From Levilinea saccharolytica (GTDB lineage Bacteria > Chloroflexota > Anaerolineae > Anaerolineales > Anaerolineaceae): a stretch of DNA of 64,000 nucleotides. Location of the stretch: assembly GCF_001306035.1 (NCBI RefSeq), contig NZ_LGCM01000039.1, positions 1 to 64,000 of the forward strand, written 5' to 3'. The notes beneath the pieces are model-generated. The model was not told the DNA's origin, did not search any database, and saw only the letters and a list, made by a program, of their open reading frames with translations. Position numbers and translations under genes: made by a program. Shown here in pieces: positions 34,508-43,522 of this stretch; position 1 is the stretch's first letter; each line of letters begins with the position of its first letter.

Positions 34508-35641
34508 TTACACAGGCCGCATAATGCGGTCCACACGCAGCTGCTTAAAAAACAGGGCGGCGCCTTTGGGCATCGATTCCAGGGCGGCTTCTTTCCAGGC
34601 CAAAACGGTCAGTTCTTCCGGCGCTTTGCGCGTGTAACCCAGTTCTTTCCACACCGAATCCAGGTTCGCCAGGTCGCTGCCCACAAACACCAGGGCCGCC
34701 TCGGCCAACAGGTCGCCAGAGGCGCGCTCCATATCTTCCAGCATCACTTTTAAGGCCCGCTGCGGGGGCAGCTTGGGGTCCACCACCACGTCGGTGGCGC
34801 GCGCCACCAGGTTTTCCACCTGCCAGCCGATCACGCCCACCAGCCCCCCATCGCCTTGCAGCAGCAAAAAGGCCTTTTCGCCAAAGGCGGCCATAATGTC
34901 ATCGCTGTTCATCCGCCGCGAGGGCATGCGCAGGCGGTTAAACAGCTCGGCAATTTCCGCCGAATGGCGCGGTTTGCCCCGCACCACGCGCAGCTCGCCC
35001 GCCGTCTGGCGGCTGGCCGCCGGGGCCGCCTCCACCGCCTCAGGGGAGATCTTTTGATACGCCGCGCTCACCTGCTTCCACGTTTCGGTGAACGTGCCCG
35101 CATTTTGAATCACCACCTGGGCCGCGGCTGTCTTTTGCGCCTGGGGCGGCTGCGCGGTGATGCGCTGGCGCGCCTCGGCCTCGCTCATGCCGCGCGCCTG
35201 CATCAGCCGCCTCAGCTGCACCTCCGGCGGTGCCGCCGTCACCCACACACTGTCGCAGGCCGCGCGCAGATCCGATTCCAGCAGCTTGATCGCCTCAATC
35301 ACGATCACCGGCTGCGAAGTGCGCTGCACCAACATATCCACCGCCTGGCTGACCAGCGGGTGAATGATTTTTTCCAGCTCGGCCAGGGCTGCCGGATCGC
35401 TGAACACGATCTTCCCCAGGCGCGCGCGGTCAATCTGCCCGTCCGCGGCCACCACCCAGCGCCCGAACATCTCCACCACAGGTTTATAGCCGGGGGCGCC
35501 TTTGGTCATGGCGCGGTGCGATAACTGATCCGCGTCAATGCCGTACGCGCCCAGGTGTTCGAGCATCTTACGCACCACGCTCTTGCCGGTGCCAATATTG
35601 CCCGTTAACCCAATTACCGTTTTCCCTGACCACTTGCCCAA
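34508..35641 (-). CDS. coaE: Dephospho-CoA kinase fused to a GNAT-like domain
   Basis: A 377-residue protein. Residues 1-200 are dephospho-CoA kinase, the last step of coenzyme A synthesis: P-loop GLTGNIGTGKSVV, DADQLSH and the lid region QLRRLMQARGMSEAEARQRI. The extra 175 residues (from about 205) resemble an N-acetyltransferase fold: GELRVVRGKPRHSAEIAELFNRL, then a central VGVIGWQVENLVARATDVVVDP strand-loop and a C-terminal helix region. Ordinary CoaE is about 200 residues, so this is a true fusion with no frameshift. Acetyl-CoA-related function of the tail is inferred. The start is TTG at 35641 with AGGAG eight bases upstream. Confidence 0.88.
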   Translation of the reverse strand: MGKWSGKTVIGLTGNIGTGKSVVRKMLEHLGAYGIDADQLSHRAMTKGAPGYKPVVEMFGRWVVAADGQIDRARLGKIVFSDPAALAELEKIIHPLVSQAVDMLVQRTSQPVIVIEAIKLLESDLRAACDSVWVTAAPPEVQLRRLMQARGMSEAEARQRITAQPPQAQKTAAAQVVIQNAGTFTETWKQVSAAYQKISPEAVEAAPAASRQTAGELRVVRGKPRHSAEIAELFNRLRMPSRRMNSDDIMAAFGEKAFLLLQGDGGLVGVIGWQVENLVARATDVVVDPKLPPQRALKVMLEDMERASGDLLAEAALVFVGSDLANLDSVWKELGYTRKAPEELTVLAWKEAALESMPKGAALFFKQLRVDRIMRPV

Positions 35642-35741
35642 TGGTTCGGCTCCTAAAATTAGAATATGCGCAGTCCCGCTGCTTTGATTTTAGCCGCGGC
35701 CCGCTGGAATGTCAAACCAAAGCGAGAAACAAGCCGCGCGT

Positions 35742-36359
35742 TCAGTCCTTAGGCCAATGAAAGCCCGCCGTCCAGTTCAGCATCACGCACGAAGGCCAGC
35801 CTTCTTTCCTTATATACACCCCATTGATCGAGGCTGTGTTCACCATCAAACGCTGAAAATTGTCCAGCGGCATCCCCAAGAAATGCGCCAGTGCCAGGCG
35901 GATGGAATCGCTGTGCGACACACAGGCGATCACCTCGTTTTCCGCGTGGCAATCGCTCAGCTGCTGCAAACAGGCTGCCACGCGTTCCTGCGCCGCCCGA
36001 AACGACTCGCCCCCCGGAAAGGTCACCTGCGAAGGCGCGTTCTGCACCACCGGCCACAGCTTCATGCGCCGCATCTGACGCATGGTTTTGCCCTGCCAGC
36101 GGCCAAAATCCACCTCCATCAGCCCAGGCTCCACGCTCACCGTCAGCCCATGCGCCGCCGCCAGGGGCTGAGCGGTTTCCAGCGCCCGTTCCAAAGGGCT
36201 GGCGTACACCGCCCGCAGGGGGGCTTCTGACAGCGTGTGGGCCACTTCCTCAGCCTGCTGCCGCCCGCGGGCGTTTAAATGCACCCCCGGGGTGCGCCCA
36301 GCCAGGCGCTTACCCACATAATCGTTCTCACCGTGGCGGATCAGCAGGATCAGCGTCAT
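35742..36359 (-). CDS. Histidine phosphatase family protein
   Basis: A 205-residue member of the phosphoglycerate-mutase-like phosphatases: the RHG motif in LIRHGENDY (His9 nucleophile), later Arg and Glu residues in YASPLERALETAQ, and the second catalytic His in CVSHSDSIRLALAH. Substrates in this family range from phosphosugars to cobalamin precursors and cannot be told here. It starts four bases after the rarA stop and is probably in one transcript with it. Confidence 0.9.
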   Translation of the reverse strand: MTLILLIRHGENDYVGKRLAGRTPGVHLNARGRQQAEEVAHTLSEAPLRAVYASPLERALETAQPLAAAHGLTVSVEPGLMEVDFGRWQGKTMRQMRRMKLWPVVQNAPSQVTFPGGESFRAAQERVAACLQQLSDCHAENEVIACVSHSDSIRLALAHFLGMPLDNFQRLMVNTASINGVYIRKEGWPSCVMLNWTAGFHWPKD

Positions 36360-36363
36360 GCTC

Positions 36364-37728
36364 TCATTCCTCTTCGCCGCCGGGCTGCGGGCCCTGGCTC
36401 AGGCCGCGCTGTTGCTCTTCGCGCCAGCGTTCCAGCCGCGCCAGGATCTCGCGCTCATAGCCCTGATCCGACGGCTTGTAAAAAGTGCGTCCCACCATGT
36501 GTACCGGCAAATACTGCTGGGCGGTGAAATGCCCGGGGAAGTCGTGGGGGTACAAATAACCCTGGCCGTGCCCCAAACCGCGCGAATCGCGGCTGGAGTC
36601 CATCAAATGCGTCGGCACCGGCCCGGGCGGCTCGCCCGTGACGGCCTCCAGCGCGCGCCAATAGGCCCCCGCCGAATTGGATTTCGGCGCGGTCGCCAGG
36701 TACAGCGTGGCCTCGGCGATGGGATACACCCCTTCCGGCAGGCCGATGTAATCGTAGGCATAGGCCGCCGAAGCCGCCACCTGCATGGCGTGCGGGTCTG
36801 CCAGGCCGATATCCTCGCTGGCCAAAACGATCAGCCGCCGTAGAATGAAGCGCGGATCCTCACCCGCCGCCAGCATCTTCGCCAGCCAGTACAGGGCCGC
36901 GTCAGGGTCCGAACCGCGCACCGATTTAATGAAGGCCGAGATGATGTCGTAGTGCATATCGCCGTTCTTGTCGTACTGCACCGAACGGCGCTGGATGGAT
37001 TCTTCCGCCACGGATAGGGTGATGTGAATGCTGCCGTCCGGCTCCGGCGCGGTCGTCTCCACCGCCAGCTCCAGCGCATTGAGCAGGTTGCGCGCATCCC
37101 CCGTGGCCAAATCCAGCAGATGGGCGCGCGCATCCTCATCCAACACAATCAGCCGCCCGCCGTAGCCGCGCTCGCGGTCGTTCAGCGCCCGATCCAGGAT
37201 GATGCCCAAATGCGCCTCGGTCATCGGCCGCAGCTCAAAAATCCGCGAGCGCGAAACCAGAGCGCGAATGACTTCAAAATAGGGGTTTTCGGTCGTGGCC
37301 CCAATCAGCGTCACCAAACCGCTTTCCACATGCGGCAGCAGGGCGTCTTGCTGGGCCTTGTTCCAACGGTGCACCTCGTCCACAAACAGCAGGGTGCGCT
37401 TGCGGTACAGGCGGCGCTGTTCCTGCGCCTCTTGAATCACCCGCCGCAGTTCGGCCACCCCCGCCAACACCGCCGAGATGGATTCAAAGCGGGCGCTGGA
37501 GCGTTCCGCGATTAAACGCGCCAGGGTGGTTTTGCCGGTTCCCGGCGGGCCAAAGAAGATGCAGGAGGAAAACAGCCGGTCGGCCTCAATCGCCCGCCGC
37601 AGCAGTTTGCCAGGGCCAATGATGTGCTCCTGGCCCACAAATTCGTCCAGCGTGCGCGGACGCATACGCGCAGCCAGGGGTGACTGCGACTCAAGCTGCT
37701 GGTTTAAGGCGTGATCAAAAAGGTCCAT
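36364..37728 (-). CDS. rarA: Replication-associated recombination ATPase RarA
   Basis: A 454-residue AAA+ protein of the RarA/MgsA/WRNIP1 family. Walker [12 protein letters not shown] (about 58-68), Walker [11 protein letters not shown], sensor [10 protein letters not shown], and the C-terminal family segments [20 protein letters not shown] and [18 protein letters not shown]. It acts on stalled replication forks. A TAGAAT box followed by AAGGA lies just before the ATG, giving a very short leader. Confidence 0.95.
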   Translation of the reverse strand: MDLFDHALNQQLESQSPLAARMRPRTLDEFVGQEHIIGPGKLLRRAIEADRLFSSCIFFGPPGTGKTTLARLIAERSSARFESISAVLAGVAELRRVIQEAQEQRRLYRKRTLLFVDEVHRWNKAQQDALLPHVESGLVTLIGATTENPYFEVIRALVSRSRIFELRPMTEAHLGIILDRALNDRERGYGGRLIVLDEDARAHLLDLATGDARNLLNALELAVETTAPEPDGSIHITLSVAEESIQRRSVQYDKNGDMHYDIISAFIKSVRGSDPDAALYWLAKMLAAGEDPRFILRRLIVLASEDIGLADPHAMQVAASAAYAYDYIGLPEGVYPIAEATLYLATAPKSNSAGAYWRALEAVTGEPPGPVPTHLMDSSRDSRGLGHGQGYLYPHDFPGHFTAQQYLPVHMVGRTFYKPSDQGYEREILARLERWREEQQRGLSQGPQPGGEEE

Positions 37729-37767
37729 TCCTTAAGATTCTACCATGAATGCACGGCCCGCATGCGC

Positions 37768-37795
37768 AAAGAAAAAGAGCGCTTTCGCGCTCTTT
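37768..37795 (-). terminator. dnaA terminator
   Basis: AAAGAGCGC (37774-37782) pairs perfectly with GCGCTCTTT (37787-37795) over loop TTTC; on the minus strand it is followed by a T-rich stretch. It sits 17 bases after the dnaA stop. Confidence 0.85.
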
Positions 37796-37812
37796 CAGGG
37801 ACTGGGCCACCC

Positions 37813-39156
37813 CTACGCCGCCGCCCTTGCCTGTCCATACAGTTGGTCGCGCACCTGCAAAACCTGCCGCCGCAGGCGGTCATCGCGCTGCATCAAATCC
37901 GCCACCTTGTCGCAGGCATACATCACCGTGGTGTGATCGCGTCCGCCCAGGGCTTCGCCGATCTGCGGCAGAGAGATGTTCGCGTCTTCGCGCATCAGGT
38001 ACATGGCCACCTGCCGCGGCAGAGCCACCTCGCGCGTGCGGTCGCGCCCAAACAGGCGGTCGCTGGGCACGCCAAACACCGAGGACACCGCCGTCACCAC
38101 CGCGTCTACGCCCAGGCTGCTGTGCTGGGGGATCAGGTCGGCCAGGGCCGAATTCACCAGGCCCTGGGTCACCGGCTGGCCGCTCAAATCGGAGTAGGCC
38201 AGCACGCGCGTTAGGGCGCCTTCCAACTCGCGGATATTGGACTGAATCTGCCGGGCAATCAGCTCCAAAATCTCCTGGGGAACCTGCCGGGAGGCGCGTT
38301 CCGCCTTCGAGCGCAGAATGGCGATGCGCGTTTCCAGGTCAGCCGGTTGAATATCCACCGTCAGCCCCCATTCAAAGCGCGAGCGCAGCCGTTCTTCCAG
38401 GGTCACCATCGCTTTGGGCGGACGGTCAGAGGAAATCACCACCTGTTTATCCTGCCCGTGCAGGGTGTTAAACGTGTGGAAGAATTCTTCCTGCGTCGAT
38501 TCCTTCCCGGCGATGAACTGGATGTCGTCAATCAGCAGCACATCAATACGGCGGTAGCGGTCGCGAAAAGCTGCCGTGTTGCGCTTCTGGATGGAATTGA
38601 TCAGATCGTTGGTAAATTCTTCTGAGGAGACGTACAGCACCTGCAAGCCCTGACGGTGCGCCTGGTTGCCGATGGCGTGCAGCAGGTGGGTTTTGCCCAG
38701 CCCCACCCCCCCATACAGGAACAGGGGATTGTAGGCCCGCGCCGGGTTCTCGGCCACAGCCATGCAGGCCGCGTGCGCCAGGCGGTTGTTGGCCCCCACC
38801 ACATAGGTGTCAAAGGTGTAGCGGCTGTTGATCGTCGGGTTGGGTGCCGGGGCTGGCTCTTCTTCCGCCGCTTCTTCCACGCCCTCGCTCTCGCCTTCTC
38901 CTTCGTACTCCTTATGCCAGACGACAAACTCCACCTTTTGGGGGCGGCTCATCATGCCCGTCAGATGACGCGCAACCGTGCTGGACAGGCGGCTTTCCAG
39001 CCAGTCCCGTGCGTAGGCGTTGGTCACACCGATCTTAAACGTCTCACCATCGTGCGTCACCAACTCTGCGTTGCGCACCCACGTCTCAAAAGCAGCTTTG
39101 GACATGTCCATTTGAAGCTGCCCCAAGGTGGCCTGCCAGGCTTGTTGTGCGTTCAT
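37813..39156 (-). CDS. dnaA: Chromosomal replication initiator DnaA
   Basis: A 447-residue DnaA with all four domains: N-terminal domain I (AWQATLGQLQMDMSKAAFETW), a short acidic linker (about 90-115), AAA+ domain III with Walker A GGVGLGKTHLL and Walker B VLLIDDIQF, and domain IV with the DnaA signature GGRDHTTVMYACDKV. It opens oriC. GGGAGG lies seven bases before the ATG at 39156. dnaN, recF and gyr genes are not adjacent, and no DnaA boxes are recognisable upstream, so oriC may be elsewhere. Confidence 0.97.
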   Translation of the reverse strand: MNAQQAWQATLGQLQMDMSKAAFETWVRNAELVTHDGETFKIGVTNAYARDWLESRLSSTVARHLTGMMSRPQKVEFVVWHKEYEGEGESEGVEEAAEEEPAPAPNPTINSRYTFDTYVVGANNRLAHAACMAVAENPARAYNPLFLYGGVGLGKTHLLHAIGNQAHRQGLQVLYVSSEEFTNDLINSIQKRNTAAFRDRYRRIDVLLIDDIQFIAGKESTQEEFFHTFNTLHGQDKQVVISSDRPPKAMVTLEERLRSRFEWGLTVDIQPADLETRIAILRSKAERASRQVPQEILELIARQIQSNIRELEGALTRVLAYSDLSGQPVTQGLVNSALADLIPQHSSLGVDAVVTAVSSVFGVPSDRLFGRDRTREVALPRQVAMYLMREDANISLPQIGEALGGRDHTTVMYACDKVADLMQRDDRLRRQVLQVRDQLYGQARAAA

Positions 39157-39763
39157 ACAGCGACCTCCCAAAAAATTTCTCGCCCTCCCGCCCCAAGCAA
39201 CACAGTCAGATAAGCCCCACAGCATACGCGGTGGGACAGAAGTGTAATCGATTGGTTTAGAGTTACCCGAGTTTCCGGGCGAAGGGCTGCGAGCGTTGCA
39301 CTGCGGCGTTGCTCGATACATGCATTCTAGCAGAAACCAGCCGATCCAACAAGTTGAATACCCTACGCCTGCCTAAAAAAAAGCGAATCTTTAAGAGCCT
39401 GCTAATCTTAAGGGACGGCCGGGGATTCAATGGTATAATTCGACTATACGTATATTTAAGGTCTCCTACAAATACGGGGAACAGTTTTTAGAACACCGCC
39501 ATATATGGGGGTCGCTTTCAATTTAGGCTTTGATTTGACCACCCTTACCGGATTAGATTAACAACCAAACCGGCATTCCCCTGTCTTTCGCGGGCCTTTG
39601 AATTGCACATTTTGGACTCTTCAGGCATAATCATTTCACCGCCTGAAATCTGCCTGTTTTTCCGATTTTAGGATGTAACCACCGCTGCTCGTTCAGCCTT
39701 CCGGCGCTGCACCCCAGGCTGAACTCCTCATCACCGCGCGCCGCTCAAAAGGAGATTTTCCCC
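39157..39763. other. 607-bp intergenic region between dnaA and the alanine dehydrogenase-like gene
   Basis: The stretch is AT-richer than its flanks. It holds the dnaA promoter (39324-39352, minus), an isolated TATAAT at 39434-39439 on the plus strand without a matching -35, and a weak TTGACC-N17-TTAACA at about 39535-39563 that could serve the downstream plus-strand gene. No copy of TTATCCACA or its complement was found, so there is no positive evidence for oriC. No structured RNA was recognised. Confidence 0.5.
39324..39352 (-). promoter_or_regulatory. dnaA promoter
   Basis: Minus strand TTGTTG (39347-39352), 17-base spacer, extended -10 TGCTAGAAT with TAGAAT at 39324-39329. The leader to the ATG is about 160 bases. 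Confidence 0.55.
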
Positions 39764-40891
39764 ATGCAAAAGCTCAAAAAACTCGGTTTCCCTCGGATGC
39801 GAAAAGAATCCGGCGAAAGGCGGGTTTTCCTGCCTGATTTTATCCAGGACCTCACCCAGCTCGGTTTTGAAATCTACATCGAAGAAGGTTACGGCTCCCG
39901 CTCCGGGTACTCCTTTGACGATTATAAGCAGGGCAATCCCCTGGTCAAAAGCTGCTCACGGGAGCAGGCCCACGCCCAGGCCTACGTCATGGTGCTGCGC
40001 TCCCCCTCCGATGCGGAATTTGACCTCATCCCCGCTGGAACCTGCCTGATCTCCATGCTGCACTACCCCACGCGCCCCAAACGGGTAGAGCTGCTCACCC
40101 AAAAGGGCATCAAAGCCATCTCGATGGACAGCATCGTGGATGACAATAACATCCGCCTGATGGAAAACATGAAGGCCGTTGCCTGGAACGGTCTGGAGGC
40201 CGGCTTTGACGCCCTGGAACGCCGTTGGCCGGGGCTGCTGCGCGATGATCCCTGGAAAGTGCTCATTCTGGGCAGCGGCATGGTGGGCAAACACGCTGTA
40301 GATGCCGCCACCAAGCTGGGCAACATCGAGCGAAACAACGATCACATCGCCCAGGGCGGTCCGGGTACAGTGGCCTTGTGTGTCGGCCGCAACATCAGCC
40401 AAAATCCAGAGCAAATGCGCCAGATGTTTTCGGGGGTGGACATGCTGGTCGACGCCGCTCAACGCCGCGACCCCTCCAAACCCATCGTCCCCAATCCGTG
40501 GATCGCCTGGCTGCCGGAACACGCTGTGGTGGTCGACCTCTCGGTGGACCCCTACACCCTCAGCACCGACCCGCCGGTGGTTCGCGGCGTCGAAGGCATC
40601 CCAATGGGCAGCCTGAACAAATACATCTTTGATCCCCAGGATGCAGACTGGATGAAAACCATCCCCGAGTCGGTTGACACCCAACACCGCCGCGTCACAG
40701 CCACCTGCTACTCCTGGCCCGGCATCCACCCCGAAGCCTGCATGCGCCACTACGCCCAGCAAATGCTGCCGCTGATGGAAGCCCTGGCCGAAAAGGGATA
40801 CGACGGCCTCAGCTCCAAGGGCGGATTCTTTGAACGCGCTTTACACCGCGCCAGCCTGCACGAGTGGCTGCGCCTGTCCCAAATCTCCTGA
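39764..40891 (+). CDS. Alanine dehydrogenase/saccharopine dehydrogenase-like NAD-binding protein
   Basis: A 375-residue protein of the alanine dehydrogenase/PNT superfamily. The N-terminal domain (MRKESGERRVFLPDFI, with a lysine/arginine substrate-site context and the later SMLHYPTRPKR) and a Rossmann domain with ILGSGMVGKHAVDAATKLG (about residues 168-186) are clear. The usual KEIKxxExRV start is altered to MRKESGERRVF, and overall similarity is distant, so the substrate may not be alanine. AAAGGAGA precedes the ATG. The threonine aldolase-like gene starts 18 bases downstream, suggesting a joint role in amino acid turnover. Confidence 0.75.
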   Translation: MQKLKKLGFPRMRKESGERRVFLPDFIQDLTQLGFEIYIEEGYGSRSGYSFDDYKQGNPLVKSCSREQAHAQAYVMVLRSPSDAEFDLIPAGTCLISMLHYPTRPKRVELLTQKGIKAISMDSIVDDNNIRLMENMKAVAWNGLEAGFDALERRWPGLLRDDPWKVLILGSGMVGKHAVDAATKLGNIERNNDHIAQGGPGTVALCVGRNISQNPEQMRQMFSGVDMLVDAAQRRDPSKPIVPNPWIAWLPEHAVVVDLSVDPYTLSTDPPVVRGVEGIPMGSLNKYIFDPQDADWMKTIPESVDTQHRRVTATCYSWPGIHPEACMRHYAQQMLPLMEALAEKGYDGLSSKGGFFERALHRASLHEWLRLSQIS

Positions 40892-40909
40892 ATTCTCGAT
40901 CGAGGACCT

Positions 40910-41998
40910 ATGCAAAAACTAGAATTTGGCGACCTGCAAAAACAATGCGCCCACTTTCTGACCCACCACGGCCCGCTCACCGCACGCCAGTCTCTGACTG
41001 AGATTCTGGCTGCCACCGGCGAAGACGAGCGCATGGACGTTTACTGCGCAGGCACGATGATTGCCGACTTTGAAAAAGAAGTCGCCGATTTGCTCGGCAA
41101 GGAAGCCGCCGTGTTCATGCCCAGCGGAACCATGGCCCAGCAGATCGCCCTGCGCATCCACGCCGACCAGCGCCGCGGCTCCACGGTGGCCTTTCACCCG
41201 CGCTGCCACCTGGAAAATCACGAAGACAAGGCTTACCAGCACCTTCACCATCTCAACAGCGTTCTGGTAGGCTCTTACCATAATCTGCTCACCCTGGCAG
41301 ATTTGGAAAAAGTGGCCGACCCCATCACCGCCCTGCTGCTGGAGCTGCCCCAGCGCAATTTGGGCAGCCAACTGCCCCTGTGGGACGACCTCAATGCCCA
41401 GGTGGCCTGGGCGCGCGCCCGCGGCGCAGCCGTGCATATGGATGGAGCGCGCCTGTGGGAAGCGCAGCCCTTTTATCAGCGCCCCTACGCCGAAATCTGT
41501 TCCATGTTCGACAGCGTGTATGTTTCCTTCTACAAAACCCTGGGCGGCATCAGCGGGGCCATGCTGTTGGGGGACGCAGCCTTCATTCGGCAGGCCCGCC
41601 TGTGGATGCACCGCCACGGCGGGCAGATCATCCACCAGTTCCCCGCCCTGCTCTCCGCCCGCCTGGGTCTGCGCACGCGCCTGCCCCGCATCCCCGATTA
41701 CGTCCAGCGCAATCTGGAAATCGCCCATCTGCTGACCCAGTTTGACAAGATCAGCAGCATCCCGCGCCCGCCGCACACCAACATGATGCATCTGGCCCTG
41801 CGCGGCGACCGCCAAAAGCTGGAAGACGCCGCCTACCAGATCGCCATTGAAAAGGGCATCTTCTCTTTCTACGCCCTGGGCGACACCACCCTGCCCGATT
41901 GGCATTTATGGGAGTTCGTCACCGGTGATGCCACCCTGAAGCTCTCGCTGAAGGAGGTCGAAGCCTTCTTCGCCGAGCTGTTGGAACGCGCCGCTTGA
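40910..41998 (+). CDS. Threonine aldolase-like PLP enzyme (beta-eliminating lyase family)
   Basis: A 362-residue fold-type I PLP enzyme resembling low-specificity L-threonine aldolase. Visible landmarks are FEKEVADLLGKEAAVFMPSGTMAQQIALR, the imidazole-stacking histidine region FHPRCHLENHEDKAY, HMDGARLWEA, and the PLP lysine in SFYKTLGGISGAML (lysine about residue 209). Family members cleave threonine to glycine and acetaldehyde. The N-terminus lacks the usual DNxT start of the family and carries about 30 extra residues. It is followed by a strong terminator and is probably cotranscribed with the dehydrogenase-like gene. Confidence 0.85.
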   Translation: MQKLEFGDLQKQCAHFLTHHGPLTARQSLTEILAATGEDERMDVYCAGTMIADFEKEVADLLGKEAAVFMPSGTMAQQIALRIHADQRRGSTVAFHPRCHLENHEDKAYQHLHHLNSVLVGSYHNLLTLADLEKVADPITALLLELPQRNLGSQLPLWDDLNAQVAWARARGAAVHMDGARLWEAQPFYQRPYAEICSMFDSVYVSFYKTLGGISGAMLLGDAAFIRQARLWMHRHGGQIIHQFPALLSARLGLRTRLPRIPDYVQRNLEIAHLLTQFDKISSIPRPPHTNMMHLALRGDRQKLEDAAYQIAIEKGIFSFYALGDTTLPDWHLWEFVTGDATLKLSLKEVEAFFAELLERAA

Positions 41999-42006
41999 AA
42001 CCAAAA

Positions 42007-42046
42007 CCCCCACGGCTTGATCAAAAGCGCCGTGGGGGCATTTTTT
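42007..42046. terminator. Bidirectional terminator
   Basis: CCCCCACGGC (42007-42016) pairs perfectly with GCCGTGGGGG (42029-42038), followed by CATTTTTT on the plus strand and TTTT on the minus strand. It separates the convergent aldolase-like gene and the membrane protein ending at 42061. Confidence 0.9.
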
Positions 42047-42060
42047 ATCTCCAGCCTGGC

Positions 42061-43494
42061 TCAGCGGCCGCGCAGTCGGGGGATGCGGTAATACTCCGCC
42101 ATACAGCGGTTGACCCAATGGTCGGGCGATTCCTGCAAATCAGCCACCCCAAAGCGGCTGGGCAGCCCAACAACGGTGATTTCCTCCACCCCGCTTTGGC
42201 TCAAAGCCCGCAGTTCCGCATCTCGCCGATCCCAATCCTGGGCATACTGGCGGTATTCCGGGGCAGCCTGCGCGGTGCGCCAAGCCGTTACCCCCGCCGC
42301 CAGCATCAGCCCGGCCAAAGCCAGCCCTGCCGCGGCCTGTGCGCTGTGCGGGTGCACACTCCATCTGGATAAAAATCTCATCTGCCGCAAACTGTTCCCC
42401 ACCCACGCACTGCTGGCCGTCAACGCCGCAATCCAAAAGAACAGCGGCAAAAAGATCACACGGTCATCCGGATAGGCGTTCAGCGAATACACCACCGGGG
42501 CGCAGGCCGCCACCATCAGCCCAAAAGCCGCCGTCAGCATCACCCCGGCCGCCTGCACCCACGGCAGCCGCCAGGAAAGCCTCCCCCCGCGCGCTCCTTG
42601 CGCATGGCCCGCGCCAAAAGCCCAGCCGGCCGCCAGCGGAACACCCACCGAAAGCGCCGCCCAGCCCGGCGTCCACAAGAAATATTTACCCATAATATAA
42701 GCTGCGTTGCGGATGGAAAACGTCACCAGACGGATCAGACCCGGCGGTTCAGGCAGCGCACCCCTACGCACCGCGTTGCCAGGCGAAGCCAGAATAATCC
42801 CCAGGGCCAGCCCGCCGCCCAGCAGCCCCGCCCAGGCTGCCGAAAGCAAAGCCCTCCGCGCCCTACCCCTGCCCCACACCGCCGCCCCCACCAGCAAAAG
42901 CACGTAAAAAGCCACCTGTACGCTCGAAAAGGCTTCAGTGAAGCCGCCCGACAGCAGGCTCAGGCCGCCCACCCAGGCCGCGGCAGGTTTGGGTTGTATC
43001 TGCCCCAACCCAAGCCGCACCAGCACCCCCCCGGCCCAGGTGAAGCCCACCAATGGGAAGCTGTAGTTGATCAGGCCGATTTCCCAAAATGCGGATTGAA
43101 ACAGATTCGGTGTGGCGGCATACAGCACCAGCAAAATCAGACCCGCCGCGATCCAGGCGCACAGGCGCGGGTGATCCCACTTCACCCAGCGCGCCAGCGG
43201 CGCCAGCGCCCAGCTCAGCCCCACCAGCCACACCCCCAGGGTCAGCGTGGGCAGCCAGGCGGCAAAACCCGCTCCCAGGGCCGTCAGCAGGCCCGTGAAG
43301 ATGATATAGGAAAACCTTCCCGTCCAATGAGTGTACCACTTGAGAAAATAGGCGGCGGGGTCCAGATGAGTCACGTCTGCCGCGATGCAGTAATCATCCG
43401 CGTGCATCCGCGTAAACGTGCTCAAATACGCAAAACAGGCCAGCGCAGCCAGAACAGCCACCAGGGCTGCGCCGAGGACAACCTTTTTTTGCAT
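42061..43494 (-). CDS. Polytopic membrane protein (DUF6056-like)
   Basis: A 477-residue protein with about twelve transmembrane helices. The first loop has MHADDYCIAADV and later YTHWTGRFSYIIF, features of the DUF6056 family, which is distantly related to GT-C glycosyltransferases (an acidic pair in the first external loop). A C-terminal external segment of about 75 residues includes DWDRRDAELRALSQSG. No function is known. It starts 28 bases after the larger membrane protein upstream and could share its transcript. Confidence 0.72.
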   Translation of the reverse strand: MQKKVVLGAALVAVLAALACFAYLSTFTRMHADDYCIAADVTHLDPAAYFLKWYTHWTGRFSYIIFTGLLTALGAGFAAWLPTLTLGVWLVGLSWALAPLARWVKWDHPRLCAWIAAGLILLVLYAATPNLFQSAFWEIGLINYSFPLVGFTWAGGVLVRLGLGQIQPKPAAAWVGGLSLLSGGFTEAFSSVQVAFYVLLLVGAAVWGRGRARRALLSAAWAGLLGGGLALGIILASPGNAVRRGALPEPPGLIRLVTFSIRNAAYIMGKYFLWTPGWAALSVGVPLAAGWAFGAGHAQGARGGRLSWRLPWVQAAGVMLTAAFGLMVAACAPVVYSLNAYPDDRVIFLPLFFWIAALTASSAWVGNSLRQMRFLSRWSVHPHSAQAAAGLALAGLMLAAGVTAWRTAQAAPEYRQYAQDWDRRDAELRALSQSGVEEITVVGLPSRFGVADLQESPDHWVNRCMAEYYRIPRLRGR

Positions 43495-43522
43495 TAGATC
43501 ACTTTGCCGGATTCAGCGCCCT

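Noticed and set aside
39431-39445. TATAAT at 39434-39439 as a strong promoter
   Set aside because: No -35 box at 16-18 bases and over 300 bases from the next start codon; recorded only as part of the intergenic description.
39157-39763. oriC next to dnaA
   Set aside because: No DnaA boxes or clear unwinding element were found, so it is not called.
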